Shown here piece by piece: positions 52,868 through 62,239 of a stretch of 64,000 bases of DNA (position 1 is the stretch's first letter; the number at the start of each line of letters is the position of its first letter). Source of the DNA: Paraburkholderia fungorum (GTDB taxonomy: Bacteria; Pseudomonadota; Gammaproteobacteria; Burkholderiales; Burkholderiaceae); assembly GCF_900099835.1 (NCBI RefSeq), contig NZ_FNKP01000001.1:2170001-2234000 (forward strand). Reading direction: 5' to 3'. Made by a program: the position numbers and the translations under genes. Under the pieces are notes generated by a model, which had not been told where the DNA came from, made no database searches, and saw only the letters and a list, made by a program, of their open reading frames with translations.

Positions 52868-53758
52868 ATGAGGAAAATCCCTAACTACGATCTGTACGGA
52901 GAATCGGCTCGGCCGCCGTGGTACGACGCATTCAATTTCGAATGGATCGCCGAGCGCAGCCGTCCTAACGACTGGCATATCGCCGCGCATCGTCACGACG
53001 CGTTATTGCAGATTCTGTACATCCGCAGTGGCGGCGGTCATGTGTTGATCGAGAGCGAGAAGCTCTCCATTGAACCACCATGCATTCTGCTGATTCCCGC
53101 GCAAACAGTGCATGGTTTCGTGTTTTCGCCCGATGTGGACGGACTCGTGATTACTGCCGCACAACGTGCGCTGGAGTCGATTTCAAAGGCAGTGTCACCG
53201 GGGCTATTGCCGGTGCTGCAACGTCCCGCGCTGATCCCCGTTCGCCCTGTTCTCGGCGAAGGCACGTTGATGCCGCTATTCGGTTTGCTGGAGCAGGAAT
53301 TTCGCGGCAGCGCGCGTGGCCATATCGCCGCGGGCATGTCTCTGATGATTGCACTTTTTGTACAGGTGGCGCGATTGACCGACGCAGCGTCGGCAACCGG
53401 CGCGGCTGTCAACGACCGGCGCGCTGCGCAGATCAAACGGCTGCGTGAACTGGTCGCTGCGCATGTTCGCGAGCATCAGCCCATCGAGTTCTATGCGGGG
53501 AAATTGGGCGTGACTGCAGCGCAATTGGGTCGTATCTGCCGCGACGAATTGGGTCAGTCACCCATGTCGCTTGTCAACGATCAGTTGATACGCGAGGCGC
53601 AACGCGATCTGGTTTATTCAGGCATGACCATCAAACAGATTGCGCATGCGCTCGGTTTCGAAGACTCGGCGTATTTCAGCCGCTATTTTCGTAAGCAGAC
53701 GGGCGTCACGCCTACGGAGTTTCAGGCGGCAGCGCATCGGGATTTATCGCTCAACTGA
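52868..53758 (+). CDS. AraC-family regulator, PobR/HpaA-like
   Basis: A 296-residue activator. The N-terminal cupin-like sensor has GGGHVLIESEKLSIEPPCIL and the motif LIPAQTVHGFVF. The C-terminal HTH contains LRELVAAHVREHQPIEFYAG and ALGFEDSAYFSRYFRKQTG. This is the pattern of the PobR/HpaA group, which senses 4-hydroxybenzoate or 4-hydroxyphenylacetate. It is divergent to the KstD-like operon and convergent with pobA. The ATG at 52868 was preferred to an earlier one at 52691, which lies inside the neighbouring gene on the other strand. Confidence 0.87.
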   Translation: MRKIPNYDLYGESARPPWYDAFNFEWIAERSRPNDWHIAAHRHDALLQILYIRSGGGHVLIESEKLSIEPPCILLIPAQTVHGFVFSPDVDGLVITAAQRALESISKAVSPGLLPVLQRPALIPVRPVLGEGTLMPLFGLLEQEFRGSARGHIAAGMSLMIALFVQVARLTDAASATGAAVNDRRAAQIKRLRELVAAHVREHQPIEFYAGKLGVTAAQLGRICRDELGQSPMSLVNDQLIREAQRDLVYSGMTIKQIAHALGFEDSAYFSRYFRKQTGVTPTEFQAAAHRDLSLN

Positions 53759-53795
53759 AACGTGCGTCCCGATGCCTGAATGTCGCGCGAAAAAA

Positions 53796-55061
<1,266 letters not shown>

Positions 55062-55221
55062 TTATGGCGATAGACAGTCTATCCGGGACGCTCGCGGCGA
55101 TGGGTTGCATCGGGCGCTAACGCTTGCCAGCCGGGGCTTTTGGCCCATGTCTGGCGATAACGGTTTGTCTTGACTGCACTTTGCAGGCTCAAGGTAAACC
55201 CCGAGCTTGCTTTGGCGGTAG

Positions 55222-56793
55222 TTAGCCTAGAAACAGGCGGTAAACCGGGTTCTTCGTCTCTTCCCAGTACGGATAGCCGAGCGTCATAAGGAATTTTTCG
55301 AACCCGTCGTTCTCGGTCATCGGCACCTGGATGCCGACGAGGATCGAGCTGTAGTCCGCGCCCTGGTTGCGGTAATGAAACAGGCTGATATTCCAGTTCG
55401 GCGCCATCGACGACAGGAATTTCATCAGCGCGCCCGGCCGTTCGGGAAACTCGAAACGGAACAGGCGTTCGTCGTGCGCCAACGGCGAACGACCGCCGAC
55501 CATGTAGCGGATGTGCTGCTTCGACAGTTCGTCGAAAGTCAGATCGACGGTGGCGAAGCCGTGAGTTTCGAATGCGCCTGCAATCTGCACGGACTCGCTG
55601 CGGTTTTTTGTTTGCACGCCGACGAAGATATGCGCCGAATTCGCGTCTGCGATACGGTAGTTGAATTCGGTGACGCTGCGCGTGCCGACCAGCTCGCAGA
55701 AGCGCCGGAAGCTGCCGCGTTCTTCGGGGATCGTCACCGCGAAAACCGCTTCGCGTGCTTCGCCGACTTCGGCGCGTTCCGCCACGAAACGCATGCGGTC
55801 GAAGTTCATGTTCGCGCCGGACGTGATCGCGATCAGCGTCTGGTTTTCGATGCCTTCTCTTTCCGCGTACTGCTTGGCACCCGCTACCGCCAGTGAGCCG
55901 GCTGGTTCAAGCACGCTGCGCGTGTCCTGGAACACGTCCTTGATGGCGGCGCACAACGCGTCGGTATTCACGAGCAGCACATCGTCGAGATATTCGCTGC
56001 ACAGGCGGAAGGTTTCTTCGCCGACCAGCTTCACGGCCGTGCCGTCCGAGAACAGGCCCACTTCGTTCAGCGTGACGCGCTCGCCTGCTTTCAGCGACGC
56101 GGCCATCGCGCACGAATCGTCGGTCTGCACGCCAATCACCTTGATCTCCGGGCGCACCGATTTCACGTATGCCGCGACGCCCGCCGCCAGACCGCCGCCG
56201 CCAATCGGCACGAAGATCGCGTGAATCGGACCTTGATGCTGGCTTAGAATTTCCATCGCCACTGTGCCTTGGCCTGCAATCACGTACGGGTCATCGAACG
56301 GATGCACGAAGGTCAGGCCGCGTTCTTCCTGGAGCTTCACCGCATGGCCGTAGGCGTCGCTATACGACTCGCCGAACTGCACGACTTCGACCGTTGCGCC
56401 GCCATGCGCGCGCACCGCATCGACCTTCACCTGCGGCGTGGTAGTGGGCACCACGATGATCGCCTTCACACCCATGCGAGCCGCCGACAACGCCACACCC
56501 TGCGCATGATTGCCTGCCGACGCGGTAATCACGCCACGCTGCAACGCATCCGCCGGAATATGCGCCATCTTGTTGTACGCGCCGCGCAGCTTGAACGAGA
56601 ACACCGGCTGGTTATCCTCGCGCTTCAGATACACCGGATTACGCAGCCGCGCCGACAGATTCGGCGCATGTTCGAGTTCGGTCTCGCGGGCCACGTCGTA
56701 GACGCGCGCGGTCAGGGTCTTTTTCAGGTAGTCGTGACGCAACGCGACGCTATCGGATGCATCGGCTGCATGTTCGAATTCGAATAATGACAA
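55222..56793 (-). CDS. ilvA: Biosynthetic threonine ammonia-lyase
   Basis: A 523-residue PLP enzyme that deaminates threonine to 2-oxobutyrate, the first committed step of isoleucine synthesis. PLP lysine K68 is in SFKLRGAYN, and the phosphate loop is GGGGLAAG. Two ACT-like regulatory domains follow from about residue 340 (ERGSFRRFCELVG; ERPGALMKFLSSM), so feedback by isoleucine is expected. The start codon is TTG, 6 nt after CAGGAG. The gene is preceded by an isoleucine-rich leader and a T-run hairpin, so it is controlled by attenuation. Confidence 0.95.
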   Translation of the reverse strand: MSLFEFEHAADASDSVALRHDYLKKTLTARVYDVARETELEHAPNLSARLRNPVYLKREDNQPVFSFKLRGAYNKMAHIPADALQRGVITASAGNHAQGVALSAARMGVKAIIVVPTTTPQVKVDAVRAHGGATVEVVQFGESYSDAYGHAVKLQEERGLTFVHPFDDPYVIAGQGTVAMEILSQHQGPIHAIFVPIGGGGLAAGVAAYVKSVRPEIKVIGVQTDDSCAMAASLKAGERVTLNEVGLFSDGTAVKLVGEETFRLCSEYLDDVLLVNTDALCAAIKDVFQDTRSVLEPAGSLAVAGAKQYAEREGIENQTLIAITSGANMNFDRMRFVAERAEVGEAREAVFAVTIPEERGSFRRFCELVGTRSVTEFNYRIADANSAHIFVGVQTKNRSESVQIAGAFETHGFATVDLTFDELSKQHIRYMVGGRSPLAHDERLFRFEFPERPGALMKFLSSMAPNWNISLFHYRNQGADYSSILVGIQVPMTENDGFEKFLMTLGYPYWEETKNPVYRLFLG

Positions 56794-56857
56794 GGCAAGC
56801 TCCTGGGTGGCAAAGACGAATCAGCAAAGAGTTCACCAGGAGGCAGGCAGCGCGGAC

Positions 56858-56922
56858 ATAAAAAAACCCGCCTCGTGGGGCGGGTTAATGTGTCACTGCT
56901 ACCAGACGCGCGCTAACCCACC
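56858..56922 (-). promoter_or_regulatory. Transcription attenuator before ilvA
   Basis: Terminator: AACCCGCC/GGCGGGTT (56865-56886, minus strand) with loop CCACGA, followed by seven Ts. Antiterminator: GGTGGGTTA (56922-56914) can pair over 9 bp (one G-U) with TAACCCGCC (56887-56879), the terminator's first arm. GGTGGGTTA is the end of the leader-peptide reading frame. A ribosome stalled on the Ile codons would leave it free to pair; a ribosome at the stop codon would cover it. Confidence 0.82.
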
Positions 56923-56975
56923 ATTCGATGAATGATGCTAATAATCAGCGCAATACGGATGTGGGTGCAGTTCAT
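56913..56975 (-). CDS. ilvA leader peptide, isoleucine-rich
   Basis: A 20-codon frame, MNCTHIRIAL then IISIIHRMVG, with six Ile (codons ATC, ATT, ATT, ATT, ATC, ATT) of 20. It ends at TAG directly beside the antiterminator segment. Such density of the end-product amino acid is the hallmark of attenuation leaders. A good -35 (TTGACA, 57011-57006) is upstream, but the -10 (GAAGAT) is weak, and the translation start signal is also weak, so the exact start of transcription is uncertain. Confidence 0.8.
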   Translation of the reverse strand: MNCTHIRIALIISIIHRMVG

Positions 56976-57032
56976 ACGTTCGATCTTCGTTGACTTGACG
57001 GTCTTTGTCAATCCTTGTGGATGGCGCGAGAA

Positions 57033-57066
57033 GATGTGGGACGCGTCCATCGACGCGCCCCACATC
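57033..57066 (-). terminator. Hairpin after the acvB gene
   Basis: GATGTGGG and CCCACATC pair over 8 bp, extended by CGCGTC/GACGCG after one mismatch, with a 4-nt loop. It directly follows the acvB-like stop at 57079. There is no T-run, so termination may be weak. Confidence 0.6.
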
Positions 57067-57078
57067 ACGCCAGGAAAT

Positions 57079-58344
57079 TCAATCGTGCGCGCCGCTCTGC
57101 TTTTTAAAGGCAACCAGAATGCGCTGTTCCAGCGAGTTATAGTCGCCGCCGAAATGGTGATCCCCGCCTGTGCGAATCACGTCGATACCGGTCGTGGTCA
57201 GCGCCGGACACAACGTATCTTTCTCGTCCGCGCCATAAAAGCATTGCACGATGGCAGGCGGCACACGCGTCAGTTCAGGCCGCACTTTCAGAGCCTTGTC
57301 GCTGGCCGGCATACCGAGCCATCCGCCCACGCGAATCTGAAAATCGGCGTCGGGTGCAAAACCCAGCAATGAAATCAGCGAGACCTTCGCGCGCTGCGCT
57401 TCAGGCAAGCGGTTATACGCGAACGGCATAACATCGGCGCCAAACGAATAGCCGACCAATGCGATGTGCTGAGCGTGCCAACGCGCGCTGTAGGTTTGCA
57501 TCACGCGTGCGAGGTCGCGGCTGGTTTGCGCAGGCGGCTTCTCGCTCCAGAAATAACGCAGACTGTCCCAGCCGATCACCGACACGCCGTCTTTCTGCAA
57601 AGCCTGCGCGATGGTCTTGTCGAGATCGCGCCAGCCACCGTCGCCGGAAATCACGATCGCCATCAGCCCGTTCGGATGTGCCGCGGGCAATTCGATCAGC
57701 GGCAGGTCGGAGACATCGTCATCGCTGGTCGATACCGCCTGCAAATGCGGCGTGACCAGCGACACGAGCCGCTCGCGATCCGCGCTACCCGTGGTGGCCT
57801 TTTCGACGAAACCCGGCACCTTGTCGCGAATCACCGTCGGGTCTGGCGGACACGGCTGGAAACGCGCATCGAGATTGCGTTCGGCATCGACCGATACAGC
57901 GCCGGCGATCGTATTCGACGGCGCCTGTTCGAGCACATGCATTGCGAGCGTCGCGCCCTGGCCCGTACCGACGACGATCGGCGCGAAATAATGGCTCGAT
58001 TGCGACTGCCGTTCGAGCTGATGGCTCAACGCTTCAGCATCGCCCACCAGTTGATGGCAGGCCTCTTTCTTCGCGTTCAGATTGGCCGCATAACGCGCGG
58101 TGTCCACGCCGACCGTCAACGCACCGGCTTTGGCAAGCGCATCGGCGCTCTGCTGGTCCGCCGCGCTCCAGCCGCTCGCCTGCGAATACAGCACGACGAA
58201 GCCGCGCAACGGGCCGGCTGGCTGTGTCACCGTGACGTCGCCATAGCGGCCGCCCGGCACGGTAGTGGTAGATGCCTGCGCGAAGGTGGCGCAAGTCACG
58301 AGGCCCGCTGCGGCAGCGAGTTTGAAGAATGGATGCAATGTCAT
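57079..58344 (-). CDS. acvB: AcvB/VirJ-family lysyl-phosphatidylglycerol hydrolase
   Basis: A 421-residue periplasmic protein with signal peptide (FFKLAAAAGLVTCATFAQA). It has two alpha/beta-hydrolase halves: GTGQGATLAM in the first and GDGGWRDLD plus GYSFGADVMP in the second, the latter with the nucleophile Ser. In Agrobacterium the homologue AcvB hydrolyses lysyl-phosphatidylglycerol and is encoded in an operon with the synthase LpiA. Here the same pair occurs, with the ATG overlapping the synthase stop (ATGA). I took the ATG at 58344, where the signal peptide starts. Confidence 0.9.
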   Translation of the reverse strand: MTLHPFFKLAAAAGLVTCATFAQASTTTVPGGRYGDVTVTQPAGPLRGFVVLYSQASGWSAADQQSADALAKAGALTVGVDTARYAANLNAKKEACHQLVGDAEALSHQLERQSQSSHYFAPIVVGTGQGATLAMHVLEQAPSNTIAGAVSVDAERNLDARFQPCPPDPTVIRDKVPGFVEKATTGSADRERLVSLVTPHLQAVSTSDDDVSDLPLIELPAAHPNGLMAIVISGDGGWRDLDKTIAQALQKDGVSVIGWDSLRYFWSEKPPAQTSRDLARVMQTYSARWHAQHIALVGYSFGADVMPFAYNRLPEAQRAKVSLISLLGFAPDADFQIRVGGWLGMPASDKALKVRPELTRVPPAIVQCFYGADEKDTLCPALTTTGIDVIRTGGDHHFGGDYNSLEQRILVAFKKQSGAHD

Positions 58345-60941
58345 GAACGCCGGCCTCCCGCCAGCAATGACAGGTCCGCGAGCGTGAAGAACACGCCCAC
58401 CGAACCCGACGCCGCGAGATAACGCGGCTCCCAATGCGGCTGGAACTTGCTCTTGAAAGCACGCAGTCCGCGGAAGTTATAGAAGCGGCCGCCGAAGCGC
58501 CAGATGATGCCGGCCAGCCGATGCCATCGCGAAGCGAGCGGCGTCGGCAGCATGCCGGAGAGCGGCGCAATGCCGAGACTGAGCGAGCGGAAACCCGCCT
58601 GCTTCAGATGCAGCGCCAGTTGCGTGAACAGATATTCCATCGCGTACGGCGACGCGCTTTCCACATGCCGCATCACGCCGACTGTTGCCTCGGTATTCAT
58701 ATCGGTCGTCATGAACGTGACGAACGCAGCGGGCTCGCCGTTCTGGCGAACCAGCATCACCGATTGCGCGGCGAGGTACTCGTCGGTGAACGCGGCCACC
58801 GAGAAACTTTTCTCGCGCGCATCGCGGCTATCGAGCCAGCCATCGGAAATCTGACGCAGCGTTTCGAGCGATGCGGGCACGTTGGCCTGATCGATCACTT
58901 CGACCGTAAAGCCATCGCGGTCGCCACGCTTGAGCGCGTAACGTAGATGCGCACGATGCGAGCCCTTCAGATCGAAATCGTCGAGCACGACGTGCGCTTC
59001 CTCGCCGAGTTTCATCAGCGTGAGACCGGCGTCGAGATACAGCGGCAATGCGTTCGCGCGAACCTGGTAGAACGCGGCGCGGCCGCCGTGCGCATGCGCA
59101 AGCGCGACGAACTTGCTGATGAGTCCGGCCCACTCCTCGCGCGGTCCGACCGGATCGTGCAAAGCGGCCCACGTACGGCCGTTTTTCGCATACATCAGGA
59201 AAGCCTCGCGCGACTCGGAGAACAGAAAACTCTTGTCGCCCATCAGCGCGAGACCCGCGTCGCTGCGCTCCTGCGCGCGCACGATACGCGCGGCGTCGTG
59301 CAGATCTTCCGGTGCGGGTTTGACGAAGCGGCCCGGCGCGGGACGCAGCAACTGCCAGAACGAAAACGTCGCGGCGAACAGGCTCGCTGCCAGCGTGGCG
59401 CGAAGCGCACGCGGCGCGCGTTCGTCGAAGGCGAATTGCCACCAGAGGTCTTGCGTGTACGGCACGTCGCGGAAAGCAAACAGCATCACCCACGTTGCCA
59501 GCATCAGCACCATCGCCACCGACACCAGCCAGCCCGCCGTAAAGCGCTCGGCAAACAGCGACGAATGACGGTTGAAACGCCGGCGCGTGGACAGCAGCAG
59601 CACGATCAGCATGCCGAGCACGCCCGCCTCCACGAAGGCGAGACCTTTGGTCAGCGACAGCGCGAGGCTCGCCACTGCGAGCGCGAGAGTCATCCACCAT
59701 GCGGCGTCGAGGCGTCGCAACAAACCTCGCGCGACGAACAGCAGCAGCACGCCAAGCACACTGCATAGCATCTGCGAGCTTTCGATCACCCACAGCGGCA
59801 CGACGTCGCGCAAGATGTGAATGCGCTGCCAGAATGCCGGCGTCGCGCTGGAAATAACCAGCATCCCGCCGACTACGAACGTAACCAGGCTCAGGAACAG
59901 CGGCGCGAGTTTCGCCGCGGCTTCGGCCTGCAGCATCGGCAGACGCTTCTTCAGCAGGCGTCCTTCGAAGCCCGCGAGCAGCCCGGCCGACACGATCAGC
60001 GGGACACCGAAGTAAATCGCGCGATACGCGAGCAGCGCGGCGAGCATCTGATGCGTTTGCACATTGCGGCTCAGCGTGAACACCATCGCCGCTTCGAATA
60101 CGCCGACGCCGCCGGGCGTATGGCCGATCATGCCGAGCAGCATGGCCGCGGCGTAGACGGTGATGAAGGTGACGAAACTCACGTCCGCGTGCGGCAGCAG
60201 CGCCCACAACGCGAGGCCTGCCGCGACCACGTCGAGAACCGCGAGCGCGACCTGCTCGATCAGATCGCGGCGCGCGGGGATATCGAACGACAGCCACTGC
60301 CAGCGCGTGCGAACCGGGCGGGTCTCGCTGCGGCATGCGGCGGCGGCCAGCGCCAGTGCGACGAGCAGCGCAGCGCCGATCCAGCGCAATGCAAGCGGCG
60401 AAAGATGCAGCATCGGCGCAATCGAGCTGGCCTTGCAGACCATGCCGAGCGCCGTCATCAGTACCAGCGCGAGCGCGAGCGACACGCTGGTGAACACCGT
60501 CATGCGGCCGATCTGTGCGGGGGTCACGTCCGCCACGCCGTAGACGCGCGCGCGCACGGCGCCGCCGGTCAGCGCGCCGAAGCCGGTCGCATTGCCGAGC
60601 GCGGAGCCGGCGGTCGCACCGATCCACAGCGCCATGCGCGGCACGACTACGCCGAGATAACGCAGGCCGACCGCATCGCGCCCGACCAGCGCCACGTAAC
60701 TCAGCGCCGTGGCGCCGAGCGCGGCGCTCCATTCGGTGCCGGTGAGGCCGCGCAACTGGCGCATGACCGAGCGGTAGTCGACTGCCTGGGACAAATGCTG
60801 GAAGACGAGCAGCAGCAACCCGCAGATAACGAGTGCAAGTACTGGCGAGAGGATGCCCCGATTGCCGAGGGCTTTCGACGCCCGGGTGAGCATCGCGCCG
60901 AACCGGCCGGATTGATCGTTATAACGACGAAACATGGACAT
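58341..60941 (-). CDS. mprF: Bifunctional lysylphosphatidylglycerol flippase/synthetase
   Basis: An 866-residue membrane protein of the MprF/LpiA family. Residues 1 to about 540 hold some 14 hydrophobic segments (the flippase half, with the GHTPGGVGVFEAAMVF block). The cytoplasmic C-terminal synthetase half (DUF2156) starts near 550 and includes KSFLFSESREAFLMY, HGGRAAFYQVRAN and KLGEEAHVVLDDFDL. It transfers lysine (or alanine) from tRNA to phosphatidylglycerol and moves the product outward, lowering surface charge and giving resistance to cationic peptides. It is first in the operon with acvB, which removes the lysine again. Confidence 0.94.
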   Translation of the reverse strand: MSMFRRYNDQSGRFGAMLTRASKALGNRGILSPVLALVICGLLLLVFQHLSQAVDYRSVMRQLRGLTGTEWSAALGATALSYVALVGRDAVGLRYLGVVVPRMALWIGATAGSALGNATGFGALTGGAVRARVYGVADVTPAQIGRMTVFTSVSLALALVLMTALGMVCKASSIAPMLHLSPLALRWIGAALLVALALAAAACRSETRPVRTRWQWLSFDIPARRDLIEQVALAVLDVVAAGLALWALLPHADVSFVTFITVYAAAMLLGMIGHTPGGVGVFEAAMVFTLSRNVQTHQMLAALLAYRAIYFGVPLIVSAGLLAGFEGRLLKKRLPMLQAEAAAKLAPLFLSLVTFVVGGMLVISSATPAFWQRIHILRDVVPLWVIESSQMLCSVLGVLLLFVARGLLRRLDAAWWMTLALAVASLALSLTKGLAFVEAGVLGMLIVLLLSTRRRFNRHSSLFAERFTAGWLVSVAMVLMLATWVMLFAFRDVPYTQDLWWQFAFDERAPRALRATLAASLFAATFSFWQLLRPAPGRFVKPAPEDLHDAARIVRAQERSDAGLALMGDKSFLFSESREAFLMYAKNGRTWAALHDPVGPREEWAGLISKFVALAHAHGGRAAFYQVRANALPLYLDAGLTLMKLGEEAHVVLDDFDLKGSHRAHLRYALKRGDRDGFTVEVIDQANVPASLETLRQISDGWLDSRDAREKSFSVAAFTDEYLAAQSVMLVRQNGEPAAFVTFMTTDMNTEATVGVMRHVESASPYAMEYLFTQLALHLKQAGFRSLSLGIAPLSGMLPTPLASRWHRLAGIIWRFGGRFYNFRGLRAFKSKFQPHWEPRYLAASGSVGVFFTLADLSLLAGGRRS

Positions 60942-61388
60942 GCGGGCCTTGCGTGGAGCTGTCGCGACGACGGAACGTCCATCGCGGCGTCGCCTGCTTT
61001 TGGCGATTACAAAGGGATAACGGCAAACCGACCAAAAGGTTGACAGGGGGAATGATTTCCAGCGGAATTAACTCAGCAGGCCATTAAAAGGGCGCGTTCG
61101 AGCAGCGTGATCGACGCCGCAAAGCCGTTAAACGGGCAATTTTGCCGATCGGCTTCCCATTCAATCGACAGATAGAAGCCGAGGGGGCCGGAGTTTAAGC
61201 GCAATCGCGTATGAATAGCGATTCGACCCTATCGCATCGGCGCACGACGGGTTGTCGGCGGAATCAAAAAACTGTCCCGAGACCCGTTTTTCGGCATCAA
61301 GCTTTCCGCTTCACCTGCCGTAATCGCAAGCAATGGAGCGACGAAATACGAAGCGCGCGCCATGTGAACAGGGACTTGAAGGGGAACG
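60942..61388. other. Intergenic region upstream of mprF
   Basis: About 445 bp with no supported gene. It must hold the mprF promoter. I looked for the CTTAAG-N5-CTTAAG box found elsewhere and saw none here. Confidence 0.5.
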
Positions 61389-61529
61389 ATGATGGCAGAT
61401 CAGGATTGGGTGATGGCGGGCGTGTATCTGGTGGGACTGGTGGCTACCCTGCTGTTGATGAGCGCATTGTCCGCGCGGGCGACGAAGATGCGCGCGGCGG
61501 CGTCCGGTTCAAACCATTCCAGCGAGTAA
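61389..61529 (+). CDS. Small single-span membrane protein (46 residues)
   Basis: Frame beginning MMADQDWVMAGVYLVGLVAT, with one hydrophobic segment (about 9-26) and a short positively charged tail (ARATKMRAAA). Ribosome site AAGGGGAACG just before two consecutive ATGs (61389 and 61392). It lies in a stretch with no larger gene. Role unknown; small membrane proteins often modulate a transporter or kinase. Confidence 0.6.
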   Translation: MMADQDWVMAGVYLVGLVATLLLMSALSARATKMRAAASGSNHSSE

Positions 61530-61856
61530 GGCTCCATCCGGGAAGCTGCTCTTTAGCAAACGCGTGCAACGCCAGGGGCGAAAAGCCGCTGGCGCGAGTT
61601 GCACGTGAATGCTGATTTGCCTGCCCGGATAGCGAAATAGCAGAAGACTATGCCGGCGGCGCGCAGATCCTGTAAGGGTCGCGCCGCTGCACCGGCAATA
61701 AGACATGGCCCATCTACATATGAACAGATGGCAGCCGATCGACTGCTAAAAATTGCCTGATCGACCGAGGCACATCAAAGACCGCACATGCGGCCCGACA
61801 CGCCCAGCCCTTCCTGCGCCCCGCCACTTTCCGGCGAACGGCGCGCAATACCTGCC
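61530..61856. other. Intergenic region with a 43-nt hairpin
   Basis: No supported gene. At 61563-61605 a long imperfect hairpin forms: CGTGCAAC, GCCAG and GGC pair with GCC, CTGGC and GTTGCACG around a GAAAA loop, with a GCGA bulge. There is no T-run. It could be a structured RNA element or a protein-binding palindrome. Confidence 0.5.
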
Positions 61857-62006
61857 TTACTGCGGACGACGATGAGCTTCAGCGATAACCGCGCAGTTTT
61901 GCAGATGCAGGTTCAGCGCATGCAGCGCCAAAGCGCGCAGCTTGCCCAACCAGGTGGTGTTGCGAGCGGAAGTAGCACGGGCAGCGGCGTTGGAAGCGGT
62001 GTTCAT
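61857..62006 (-). CDS. Unassigned 49-residue protein with a strong promoter
   Basis: Starts MNTASNAAARATSARNTTW and continues to a short amphipathic helix (KLRALALHALNLHLQNCA), ending RRPQ. An excellent ribosome site CAGGAG lies 6 nt before the ATG. A promoter with a perfect TATAAT -10 sits about 35 nt further upstream. No family recognised. The basic N-terminus and amphipathic helix suggest a nucleic-acid or membrane-surface protein. Confidence 0.7.
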   Translation of the reverse strand: MNTASNAAARATSARNTTWLGKLRALALHALNLHLQNCAVIAEAHRRPQ

Positions 62007-62047
62007 GGTCAACTCCTGTATAGGGTTTATACCTAGGGAATAACCCG

Positions 62048-62075
62048 ATTATAGTCCTCTTATGTCGCGCCGCAA
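62048..62075 (-). promoter_or_regulatory. Sigma-70-type promoter of the 49-residue gene
   Basis: Minus strand: TTGCGG (62075-62070), 16-nt spacer, TATAAT (62053-62048), a consensus -10. The expected start of transcription is about 62041, giving a 5' leader of about 35 nt with AGGAG near its end. Confidence 0.65.
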
Positions 62076-62239
62076 CAAAAATTAAATACGGAGTTGCGAT
62101 GTTGTACGACGACCATATCCGCCAACGCACATAATTTCGCTTAGGGCGCCATCAGACGGCCGTCTATTAACCATCCGCACCGTACAGGTGCAATAATGGC
62201 CCCTTTGCCTGCGACCGTCCGCCGCAGCACTCCGCCGTC

